This document shows, one piece after another, positions 39,460 through 47,280 of a DNA stretch of 64,000 nt (positions are counted from its first letter, which is position 1; each line of letters begins with the position of its first letter). This stretch comes from an uncultured Muribaculaceae bacterium. GTDB lineage: Bacteria; Bacteroidota; Bacteroidia; Bacteroidales; Muribaculaceae. The DNA lies in NCBI GenBank assembly GCA_947381945.1, contig CANCXM010000011.1, forward strand, positions 1 through 64,000, read 5' to 3'. Both the position numbers and the translations under genes were made by a program. The notes under the pieces are model-generated. The model searched no databases. It was not told the DNA's origin and was given only the letters and a program-made list of their open reading frames with translations.

Positions 39460-39476
39460 CATAGGCTTATAATGGC

Positions 39477-39549
39477 AAAGCATAAATGAAACGCATGAAG
39501 ATATGTTCCGGACACCGGCATCAATCTTCATGCGTTTCATTTATGCTTT
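39477..39549. terminator. Bidirectional terminator-like 26-bp perfect inverted repeat
   Basis: Positions 39477-39502 and 39524-39549 are perfectly complementary over 26 bases, with a 21-base loop containing a smaller CCGG pair. It lies between convergent genes (TonB receptor and 5'-nucleotidase) and likely ends both transcripts. Confidence 0.75.
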
Positions 39550-39596
39550 AATTCTGCCACATCAGCAGCAGAAATCAATTATTTTCTTCCGCTTAA

Positions 39597-41342
39597 TCAA
39601 TCACCGAAAAGAGATTTTCTATCCCGCTTTGCAGCAGGAGCAGCGATGGACTCGGGAACGAATTTCCAATTCGGAATCACTTCGGGGGAGATTGTTCCGC
39701 GTTTTTCAATTTCCTTTATCAGATAGAATCTCAAATCCTTGTCGGTTGCGGAAATGATGCGGGATTTCAGTTGGTCATGGGGAATACCTGCACCTTTGGT
39801 GAGCAAATCGCCGCCACCATTGCCTCGATACGAATTCACCGCAACCTTGTAGGTCTTTTCCGGATCAAAGGCGGAGCCATCGGCCATTGAAGTAATGGTA
39901 ATCTTCTCGCCCTGAGGCTTGGTGACATCAACAGTATAGTTGATACCTGCGGCGGAATCAAAATTATATGACGGATTCAGGAGCTTTGCATAGTCACCCT
40001 TGGCTGCAGTACGGTTGCCGGAGAAAAGTAGCAGATTGTCATCTGCCGACTTCATCACATCGGTCCAAAGCGAATAACTCATCTCAAGGTAGTCCTTGAT
40101 TTCACGACCTGTCATGGCGATGGTGTAGAGCATGTTCTCATATTTATAGAGAGTAAACATGTCGCTCATGTGCAAATCGCCTTCCTTGATGACAGCGTCA
40201 AACGACAGCGGAGCCGCAAGCGAGATTTCAGCGCCCGAAATGGCAAGTTGCAAGTCATGGAGAAGCTGCATGAAAGCCGACGGACCGAAATATGCATCGC
40301 GAACTGAAAATTCTCCGGTTGAGGTGCCGATCTTACGGCTGACAAATTCGAGAATCTCCTTGCGCTCAGGAGCAAATTCCGCCATAAATGCCGAATCCGG
40401 CTTCAGACTATTGACCGACGTAAGTTTACCGCTGACCTTTTTACCAATTACCTTGCCGGTATCGTCAAGCGTGAAAGTGACCTCCCCTTCTGCAAGATGA
40501 TTAGCATTGTTCGCAGGGTTGAGTACTACCGCACCGGAGTTTACCGGATTCTTTCCGGTCGAGTTGAAAAGAGTATGGTCATGACCCATGAAAATAAGAT
40601 CGAATCCGGGAACCTGTTCCGCGACAAGCACCGACGCATTCTCCCTCCATTCGCCCGTCATCTTTGCGGAATCGTGACCGGAATGGAAGAGACCGACAAG
40701 CAGGTCAGGTTTCTCCTTTTCAAGAATTTCAGGTACCCATTTCTTCGCCGACTCAACCATATCCTCAAACTCCAGTCCTTCCCATAGTGTCTCGGGGAGC
40801 CAAGCAGGGATAGCAGGGGTAAGAAGCCCAAACACGACGATCTTCACTCCGGCACGGTTGATGACGGCGTAGGGTTGCAGATACGGCTTACCTGTCTTGC
40901 GGTCAATCACATTCGCGCCGAGCAAAGGAAGGCTTCCCAGATCGGAACGGTAGCGGTCATAGACGGCATGACCGGTCTCCACATCATGGTTTCCGATGGT
41001 CTGCGCATCGTAGCCGATGAAATTAAGCATCCTTGCGGTCGGATGAGCCACATCGGTTTTCAAAAAGTTATAATAATAGGCCGTCGGCTGTCCCTGAAGG
41101 ATATCGCCATTGTCAAGAAGGATGACCTTGTCGCTTCCGAGAGAATCCCGGAGTTCACGCACACGGGTGGCAACTCTCGCAAGAGAGCCGTCACCCGGCG
41201 AAAGAGTTATGAAATTGTAGGGAAAGAAATTCCCATGCACATCCGAAGTCGCCGCTATTTTAAGCGTCAGCTCCTCGGCCGAGCCGTTGGCCGGGACGAG
41301 GAGTGATGATGCAATAGTCATTGCCAATAAATATTCTTTCAA
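39597..41342 (-). CDS. Bifunctional UDP-sugar hydrolase/5'-nucleotidase family protein
   Basis: A 581-residue secreted metallophosphoesterase of the 5'-nucleotidase family, which hydrolyses nucleotides (and often 2',3'-cyclic nucleotides) in the periplasm. The signal peptide ends near residue 22. Metal-binding motifs are ATSDVHGNF (near 33-41), DNGDILQGQ, GNHDVE and GHDH. The C-terminal specificity domain contains YKVAVNSYRGNGGGDLLTKG, the usual substrate-binding loop. It follows the DUF3108 gene after 41 bases, probably in one transcript. It would help salvage nucleosides or phosphate. Confidence 0.93.
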   Translation of the reverse strand: MKEYLLAMTIASSLLVPANGSAEELTLKIAATSDVHGNFFPYNFITLSPGDGSLARVATRVRELRDSLGSDKVILLDNGDILQGQPTAYYYNFLKTDVAHPTARMLNFIGYDAQTIGNHDVETGHAVYDRYRSDLGSLPLLGANVIDRKTGKPYLQPYAVINRAGVKIVVFGLLTPAIPAWLPETLWEGLEFEDMVESAKKWVPEILEKEKPDLLVGLFHSGHDSAKMTGEWRENASVLVAEQVPGFDLIFMGHDHTLFNSTGKNPVNSGAVVLNPANNANHLAEGEVTFTLDDTGKVIGKKVSGKLTSVNSLKPDSAFMAEFAPERKEILEFVSRKIGTSTGEFSVRDAYFGPSAFMQLLHDLQLAISGAEISLAAPLSFDAVIKEGDLHMSDMFTLYKYENMLYTIAMTGREIKDYLEMSYSLWTDVMKSADDNLLLFSGNRTAAKGDYAKLLNPSYNFDSAAGINYTVDVTKPQGEKITITSMADGSAFDPEKTYKVAVNSYRGNGGGDLLTKGAGIPHDQLKSRIISATDKDLRFYLIKEIEKRGTISPEVIPNWKFVPESIAAPAAKRDRKSLFGD

Positions 41343-41383
41343 TTCAGTCTGTATTTTTAATGGTCATTAAAGGCCCTCTAAAA

Positions 41384-42157
41384 TCAAGGGTTAGGACCGG
41401 TATATATCGCCCGCACTTTACCTACGGGAAGAGAGCCTTCGACTTTCAGCGGGATTCTCTGTCCGTCGGTCGAAATCCATCCTGAAATGGGCTCCGAACT
41501 CTCGACACCTTTTCGGGTAAAGGTGAAATTGATATAGTAGGCGGAAAATGAACGACCGTTGAGTGAAACCGTTTTCTTGCCCTTATAGGTAATCTTAAGT
41601 TTCTCTTTTTTCGAACCGGAAAAGATGTTGACAGCTATACTCTGACCATTTTTCATATTGTCGAAATCAAGAGTCCGCAGATAGAAGAAGGAACTTAGCA
41701 TATCGACCGTCATACCCTGGGCTTCGAGACGGATGGTCGAACTTTTCATCGGTTCGCCTGCTGCCGAACGTTTGTAACGGATAGCATCAGCTGTAAATGT
41801 ATTTCCATCATGCTGAAAATTGAGCACATCTTTCTTATACTTACCGTTCTCGTGAGCGATGTAGGTATAACTTACCGGGAAAAAACCATCCTTGGTCATG
41901 GTCGTGTACAGAGTGTCACGCAGCATATAGATGCTGTTGGCCCACGGAGCGTTTTCGGCATAAACCGAGGCCCGGTAAAGGTCTCCATCATTGCGGAGAG
42001 TCATTGTCGCATAGCCGGCAACCTTGTTGATGAAACCCCACTTATACATCACGTCGTAGGTAAGTGTCTCGTCGACAAGCGAAACAGGATTGGCTGCATT
42101 AGCAACTGAAGAGCAGAGTAAAAGCCCGAACAGAGCTTTGAAAAATTTAGATTTCAT
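41384..42157 (-). CDS. DUF3108 domain exported protein
   Basis: A 257-residue protein with a signal peptide of about 21 residues. The beta-rich body (SLVDETLTYDVMYKWGFINK, YTYIAHENGKYKKDV, GWISTDGQRIPLKVEG) matches DUF3108, a periplasmic family without proven function. A role in outer-membrane or envelope homeostasis is often assumed, but is not shown. It precedes the 5'-nucleotidase gene. Confidence 0.85.
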   Translation of the reverse strand: MKSKFFKALFGLLLCSSVANAANPVSLVDETLTYDVMYKWGFINKVAGYATMTLRNDGDLYRASVYAENAPWANSIYMLRDTLYTTMTKDGFFPVSYTYIAHENGKYKKDVLNFQHDGNTFTADAIRYKRSAAGEPMKSSTIRLEAQGMTVDMLSSFFYLRTLDFDNMKNGQSIAVNIFSGSKKEKLKITYKGKKTVSLNGRSFSAYYINFTFTRKGVESSEPISGWISTDGQRIPLKVEGSLPVGKVRAIYTGPNP

Positions 42158-42230
42158 ATACGATGTATTGATTGACCGATTCCCGACGGTGTCATTTCTC
42201 TATATATGACCATCAAAATCAGTCCGGTAT

Positions 42231-42872
42231 TCAATCAGTTGACAGTTCTCGGAACGGAAGCACCGACCGATAGGACTGTTCGATGCGCTTATTGCGCCAA
42301 CACTTCCGGCAGACGGCTATGTAACGGTCATCACCACCGATTTCCACCTGTTCACCCTCCTCGACAAAATCACCGTTGCGGTCAATTCGGGCATTTATAA
42401 TGGTCTTTCGACCACAAGTACAAGTGGATTTTATCTCATCAATGGTGTCGGCGATTTCAAACAGACGGCGGGAACCCTCGAAGAGCTTGCTCTGGAAATC
42501 GGTGCGCAATCCGTAACAAATCACATTGCTACCGAAATCATCCACTATTCTTGACAACTGGTCCACCTGCTCGACCGTGAGGAACTGAGCCTCATCGACA
42601 AGAAACCAGTCAATCACAGCCATCGACTCTTCAAAAAGCTCCTGGGCCATCTCATATAGGTTGGTATCGTGGTAGATCCACTTACATTCCCGCTGGATGC
42701 CGATGCGCGACTTGATAACGTTGGTCAGATCGCGCGTGTCAATGACGGGCTTCAGACATACATATTTCATGGAGCGCTCCTCAAAATTGTATGCTGTCGT
42801 GAGGAGCAATGCAGTCTTTGCCGACCCCATTGTGCCATAGCGGAAATATAGCTTACCTTTTCTGTTCATCAT
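42231..42872 (-). CDS. tdk: Thymidine kinase
   Basis: A 213-residue cytosolic type II thymidine kinase, which phosphorylates thymidine in the salvage pathway. The P-loop is GTMGSAKT near residues 13-20. VDEAQFLT (near 93-100) gives the catalytic base in the lasso region, and YGLRTDF follows. Two cysteine pairs (CTCG and CRKC) form the structural zinc site in the C-terminal half. A start at the second Met (42869) is equally possible. It lies 43 bases after the lipoprotein gene on the same strand. Confidence 0.96.
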   Translation of the reverse strand: MMNRKGKLYFRYGTMGSAKTALLLTTAYNFEERSMKYVCLKPVIDTRDLTNVIKSRIGIQRECKWIYHDTNLYEMAQELFEESMAVIDWFLVDEAQFLTVEQVDQLSRIVDDFGSNVICYGLRTDFQSKLFEGSRRLFEIADTIDEIKSTCTCGRKTIINARIDRNGDFVEEGEQVEIGGDDRYIAVCRKCWRNKRIEQSYRSVLPFRELSTD

Positions 42873-42915
42873 TTTCGATTATAAAGATTATACAGCAAAG
42901 GTAAGGAATTTTTTC

Positions 42916-43536
42916 TTATTGCTGCGCTCCTTGACGTGTAAAGACGCAATCCATTTTGCCGATTTCAAATTTCAGCAACGGACCCTTGACCTTGACATCG
43001 TCAAGGTGACGGATGGAGGCATAGCGCATGGCGAGCGCTCTCTTCATGCCTGCGCTGACTGACTGTGTGACCGACGGACGGAGCGAGTCAATCCTCACGT
43101 TATTTGTCCCTAACATGGCATTTCCCTCAGCTACCACGTCCGAAGGATCCACCTCAACATTCAGGGTATTTATATCAAGCGCCAAGGCAATTTCATCATC
43201 GTCAATAACTGTCCATGTACCGCTGATGGAGGATTTCGCTGTTGCTGTCAGGGTAAGAGGCTCGACATAGTCGGCATCTGCAACCACCTGTGTAGATACT
43301 GTGAGCATACCCGAAATCACTATCGGACCGCTCTTCTCGCCCATAACCGAACTTGCGGCAGGCGCGGAGAAATCAAGAGTTTCAAGAATTGTAGCGGTCA
43401 CAGCTGAATTGTCAGTGAAATTCTCGGGAGTACCCGACCATGAGCCTTGAATATTTTTGGCGAGACGACTGCTGCCGTCGCATGACACAAGAGATAGTGC
43501 CGCAAAAATGCAGGCGGATGTAATCAAACCTTTCAT
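42916..43536 (-). CDS. Hypothetical lipoprotein
   Basis: A 206-residue protein with a lipobox (SLVSC, Cys19), so probably membrane-anchored. The rest is beta-rich with many Ser/Thr and Asp; the opening NIQGSWSGTPENF recalls lipocalin-like stress domains of Bacteroidetes. I do not recognise a specific family. It precedes tdk on the same strand. Confidence 0.7.
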   Translation of the reverse strand: MKGLITSACIFAALSLVSCDGSSRLAKNIQGSWSGTPENFTDNSAVTATILETLDFSAPAASSVMGEKSGPIVISGMLTVSTQVVADADYVEPLTLTATAKSSISGTWTVIDDDEIALALDINTLNVEVDPSDVVAEGNAMLGTNNVRIDSLRPSVTQSVSAGMKRALAMRYASIRHLDDVKVKGPLLKFEIGKMDCVFTRQGAQQ

Positions 43537-43621
43537 TTCCGAATTAAATTCAAATTGTTAACTATTTTTAGAATAAACGCCATTACATTAAGATTAGTTT
43601 CTTGCCTATCGAAAAAATTAT

Positions 43622-43629
43622 TAATTTTG
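43622..43629 (+). promoter_or_regulatory. -7 box of ssb
   Basis: TAATTTTG at 43622-43629, giving a transcript start near 43636. It allows either the ATG at 43645 or the GTG at 43699. Confidence 0.5.
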
Positions 43630-43698
43630 TAAACCGTAATTGGGGTGGACACACCTCAGCAAGCACATCAAACATCCTCTAAAATCTTTCTACACAAG

Positions 43699-44034
43699 GT
43701 GAGTGTCAACAAAGTCATACTGATAGGAAATGTCGGGACTGACCCCGAAATCCGCTATATCGAAACTCGTCCGATCGCAACATTCCGACTTGCGACCAAC
43801 GAGCGTGAGCGCACACGTCCGGACGGAACAAAGATTCCCGAACGCACGGAATGGCACACCATTATAATGTGGGATTCAGCGGCTGAATTCGCCGAAAAAT
43901 ACATTCGGACCGGTTCCCGTCTATATGTCGAGGGGAAAATACGCTACCGCATCTGGGAAGACCGCAACGCCATCAAGAGAAACGTCACGGAAATCTATGT
44001 TGACAATTTCGAATTACTCGGCCTTAACAAATAA
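43699..44034 (+). CDS. ssb: Single-stranded DNA-binding protein
   Basis: A single OB-fold protein that coats single-stranded DNA in replication and repair. I chose the GTG at 43699 because it gives MSVNKVILIGNVG, the family's usual beginning; an in-frame ATG at 43645 would add 18 residues without homology. The OB-fold shows ATFRLATNE and WHTIIMWDSAAEFAEKY. It lacks the long acidic C-terminal tail of replicative SSB and ends at LLGLNK, so it may be a second copy. A perfect palindrome follows at 44042-44069. Confidence 0.93.
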   Translation: MSVNKVILIGNVGTDPEIRYIETRPIATFRLATNERERTRPDGTKIPERTEWHTIIMWDSAAEFAEKYIRTGSRLYVEGKIRYRIWEDRNAIKRNVTEIYVDNFELLGLNK

Positions 44035-44041
44035 GATGACA

Positions 44042-44069
44042 TGATTGACAGAAGTACTTCTGTCAATCA
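44042..44069. repeat. 28-bp perfect palindrome after ssb
   Basis: TGATTGACAGAAGT and its exact complement form a loop-free 28-base palindrome. It lies between convergent ssb and the small gene at 44142. It may act as a two-way terminator or a protein-binding site. Confidence 0.6.
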
Positions 44070-44141
44070 CACTCTCCATGCCTCCCATACCTTAATTATA
44101 ATTATCCTCCTTTATTTGCATAAGCCGGTCACTTCCATCCA

Positions 44142-44438
44142 TCAACACTCCATTCCCGCGAAGAGTGAAGGATAGTCTGTCGTGCCGGTGGTTTTGCCGG
44201 TATTTGCGGCTGTGCGCTTATGGACAGAATTGAGCACGATGTTATGTTGCTGCACCCACCCCTGGGTGCTGTTCCTTATGCGTAGTGTGACAACTCCCTT
44301 TGCCTGTTCCGTGCGGTCTTTGACATGACGGAGGACATCGCCGATGGTGGCTGCGCCACACAGACTTGTTGAGAGAAGCGTGACACCGCTGCTGAGAGCG
44401 GTGACATAGAGGACGTCGGTGCGATTGATTGCTGTCAT
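44142..44438 (-). CDS. Small hypothetical protein
   Basis: A 98-residue reading frame with a hydrophobic N-terminal stretch and no recognised domain. Support comes from a TAAATTTG -7 box on the minus strand at 44495-44502, 57 bases upstream. It is short and could be spurious. Confidence 0.5.
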   Translation of the reverse strand: MTAINRTDVLYVTALSSGVTLLSTSLCGAATIGDVLRHVKDRTEQAKGVVTLRIRNSTQGWVQQHNIVLNSVHKRTAANTGKTTGTTDYPSLFAGMEC

Positions 44439-44494
44439 ACTTGATTCCTTTTAATTAATTTTACCAATCAGGAGATATTCCGTTGATTATGATG

Positions 44495-44502
44495 CAAATT
44501 TA
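44495..44502 (-). promoter_or_regulatory. -7 box of the 98-residue gene
   Basis: Minus-strand TAAATTTG at 44495-44502. Confidence 0.45.
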
Positions 44503-44509
44503 CGCCATT

Positions 44510-44548
44510 ACATGTGCCAAATAAATGCACATGTACATAAATACATGT
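44510..44548. promoter_or_regulatory. Three ACATGT palindromes before the efflux operon
   Basis: ACATGT occurs at 44510-44515, 44529-44534 and 44543-44548 in an AT-rich stretch between divergent promoters. It could be the operator of the TetR repressor at 50637. This is inference. Confidence 0.35.
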
Positions 44549-44649
44549 TAAAACAACATCTAATTACCATTTTTTGAGTAAATATTGACAGTCTTCCGGC
44601 TGAACCCCACCTTTGTTTGAAATGTTTGAATGACAGCAACTCTACATTT

Positions 44650-46062
44650 ATGAGAAAAATCATTCACGTTTTGACTTTTGCCTCGATGCTTCTTGCAGGC
44701 TCAGTCTGCAGCACAACGGCACAAACCTCCGACCGACAAATCCTTAAGAACAGTCTGCCTGAGAGATGGACTTACGCGTCAGATATTGAACAGACACTTC
44801 CTGCCGATGACAATTGGTGGAAACGATTCAACGATCCCCTGCTTGATTCCCTCATATCCGTTGCGATGGACAACAATTTCGATGTCCTCACTGCAATGGG
44901 CAGAATAAACATGGCCAAAGCGCAGGTGAAAAGTGCCGAGGCGGGCTACTATCCGACTTTCGGATTGTCGGCCGGATACACTAAGGGACGTAACGCCGGA
45001 GCAATCAGCGGCAGCAAGGTTCCGTCGACAAATTCGAGCTACTTCAATCTCGGGGCAGACATGCAATGGGAGATTGATGTGTTCGGCAAAATAACCGCAG
45101 GAGTGAAAAATAAAAAGGCCCTCTACCATGCAAGCCGCGCCGACTACATGGCAACAATGGTCAGCGTCGCAGCGGACCTCGCCACCTATTATTTCAATCT
45201 CCGGGTATTCCAGCGTCAGCTCTATGTCACCAATCAGCATCTGGCATCGCAGCAACGTGTGGTCGACATCGTAAAAGCCCGTTTCGAAGCAGGACTCGTA
45301 TCCAAACTCGACGTGGCTCAGGCACTGACAGTCTACTACTCGACCGAGGCTACAATCCCCCAACTGGAATCATCGGTCAAGCAGGCCGAGAATGCCATCG
45401 CTATATTAATAGGAGTCTATCCGGAGGAAATCAAGTCCAGACTTGAGGCTCCGTGGACCACTCCGGACTATCGCCATCTCGTCCCGGCCGGAGTTCCTGC
45501 CAATCTCCTCCGCCGTCGCCCCGACATCCTCGCAGCCGAGTATGAGGTAAGCGCCTACGCAGCCTCGCTTGGTATCGCGAAAAAAGACTTCCTACCCACC
45601 CTGTCGCTCAACGGCTCGATCGGAGTTGCCGCCCATGATGCAAAAGATATGTTCAAGAACAACAGCCTTGAATACAGCATCGCCCCCACTCTCACATGGA
45701 CACTCTTCGACGGTTTCGCGAGGAAACATGCCGTAGCTGAAGCACGCGAACAGATGAAAATAGGAATCGAGAACTATAATCTGACCGTCATGACTGCCGT
45801 CCAGGAAGTGGACAACGCAATGATAGCCTATTCATCAGCCCTCCGTGCCATTGACAGTTATACGCGGGTGATCGAACAGTGCGATGAATCATTCCACCTC
45901 TCGGTGGACCTTTATAAAGAAGGACTAACATCCTTCACAAACGTTGTTGATGCCCAGATCAACAGTCTCACATACGCAAATTCGCTTATCTCCGCAAGGG
46001 GCAACACATTCATAAGCCTTATAAATCTCTACAAGGCATTGGGTGGCGCACCGACAGAATAA
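44650..46062 (+). CDS. Efflux outer membrane channel (TolC/OprM-like)
   Basis: A 470-residue outer membrane factor that forms the exit duct of a tripartite efflux pump. The start is set at ATG 44650, which puts a signal peptide first; an upstream ATG eleven codons earlier does not. Two repeated coiled-coil halves are visible (LDSLISVAMDNNFDVLTA and QQRVVDIVKARFEAGLVSKLDV, then a second set). It includes LLRRRPDILAAEYEV, an NodT-type signature. The gene order OMF, adaptor, RND pump is preserved in one operon. Confidence 0.95.
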   Translation: MRKIIHVLTFASMLLAGSVCSTTAQTSDRQILKNSLPERWTYASDIEQTLPADDNWWKRFNDPLLDSLISVAMDNNFDVLTAMGRINMAKAQVKSAEAGYYPTFGLSAGYTKGRNAGAISGSKVPSTNSSYFNLGADMQWEIDVFGKITAGVKNKKALYHASRADYMATMVSVAADLATYYFNLRVFQRQLYVTNQHLASQQRVVDIVKARFEAGLVSKLDVAQALTVYYSTEATIPQLESSVKQAENAIAILIGVYPEEIKSRLEAPWTTPDYRHLVPAGVPANLLRRRPDILAAEYEVSAYAASLGIAKKDFLPTLSLNGSIGVAAHDAKDMFKNNSLEYSIAPTLTWTLFDGFARKHAVAEAREQMKIGIENYNLTVMTAVQEVDNAMIAYSSALRAIDSYTRVIEQCDESFHLSVDLYKEGLTSFTNVVDAQINSLTYANSLISARGNTFISLINLYKALGGAPTE

Positions 46063-46096
46063 CCACATACCTTTCCAACGCTAATCATCAGACATT

Positions 46097-47200
46097 ATGA
46101 ATACGAAATTTACATTGGTCGCACTTGCAGCCTCAATCCTCGTCACATCCTGCGGCGGACACAAGAAGGCCGACAGTCATGAATCGGAAGAAACAGTAAG
46201 TGTTGCCTTTCCGGAAGTGGACTCCGTGACTTTAAGCAACACATATCCCGGCGAACTCATAGCGACACTGAAAGTCGATGTCGTGGCGAGGGTGAGCGGA
46301 CAGCTACTCTCCAAAAACTACACAAGCGGCGATTTCGTCAAGAAAGGCACCGTCCTTTTTAAAATTGAGGATAGCAAATACCGCGATGCTGTCCAACAGG
46401 CTGAGGCAGCTCTTGCAACAGCTAAGAGCGAACGCGACTATGCAAGCAGCCACTATGAAGCTGTCAAGAAAGCACTTGAAAGCGATGCCGTCTCAAAAAT
46501 GGAAGTCAATCAAGCCGAGAGCAGCCTCCGGCAAGCTGAAGCAGCAATCAAAAGTGCACAAGCCGCACTCGAAACCGCCCATACAAATCTAAGCTACTGC
46601 ACAATCACAGCACCCATCTCCGGCCACGTCACCTCTTCGCCGGTTGATGTCGGCAACTATGTCAGCGGCGAAGGAGCCGCAGTCCCCATGGCGACCATAT
46701 ACGACACCACAACTCTCATTGCCAATTTCGCCGTTGAAAGTAACCAGAACATCGAGCAGGACATGGCCGGAAGCTCCTTCCTATCCCACATACCGCTGAA
46801 TTTTTCCGATTCGCTCGCGCATACTTATTACGGCGACCTCAGCTATGTCGCTCCTGCCATTGACTCCTCGACCGGAACGCTCGCTTTGCAATGCAAGATT
46901 GAGAACAAATACAACGAACTGCGTCCCGGCATGTTTGTGAAAATTGATCTTCCGTATAAAGTAGAACCACACGCCATATTGGTCAAGGATGCCTCGATCA
47001 GCACTGACCAGCTCGGAAAATACCTCTATGTGGTCAACGATTCCAATACGGTTGTCTATACACCCATCACCGTCGGCCCGCTGTATCACGATTCACTCCG
47101 CGTCGTCAATTCCGGAATCGGACCGAAATCGAGATATGTCACCAAAGCTTTGCTAAAAGTCAGGGAAGGCATGAAAGTCAAACCTGATTTGGTGAAGTAA
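46097..47200 (+). CDS. RND efflux periplasmic adaptor lipoprotein
   Basis: A 367-residue membrane fusion protein linking pump and outer membrane channel. The lipobox has Cys19 (ILVTSC). A biotinyl-lipoyl-like half (VVARVSGQLLSKNYTSGDFVKKG, near 66-88) is followed by a long alanine-rich coiled-coil hairpin (about 95-160), the lipoyl return (YCTITAPISGHV) and a beta-barrel. It lies 34 bases after the channel gene. Confidence 0.95.
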   Translation: MNTKFTLVALAASILVTSCGGHKKADSHESEETVSVAFPEVDSVTLSNTYPGELIATLKVDVVARVSGQLLSKNYTSGDFVKKGTVLFKIEDSKYRDAVQQAEAALATAKSERDYASSHYEAVKKALESDAVSKMEVNQAESSLRQAEAAIKSAQAALETAHTNLSYCTITAPISGHVTSSPVDVGNYVSGEGAAVPMATIYDTTTLIANFAVESNQNIEQDMAGSSFLSHIPLNFSDSLAHTYYGDLSYVAPAIDSSTGTLALQCKIENKYNELRPGMFVKIDLPYKVEPHAILVKDASISTDQLGKYLYVVNDSNTVVYTPITVGPLYHDSLRVVNSGIGPKSRYVTKALLKVREGMKVKPDLVK

Positions 47201-47280
47201 GTTGAGGTCGGCAACAAAAAAGCGATCTCACACCTCTCCGTTTCTCAATTCCTTCAAGTTTCATCCGGAATTATACAGCC

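Noticed and set aside
42231..42872. Thymidine kinase as a phage gene
   Set aside because: No phage genes nearby; it is a usual chromosomal Bacteroidales tdk.
43645..43698. ATG start of ssb 18 codons upstream
   Set aside because: The added residues have no homology, while GTG 43699 gives the usual SSB beginning. It remains possible.
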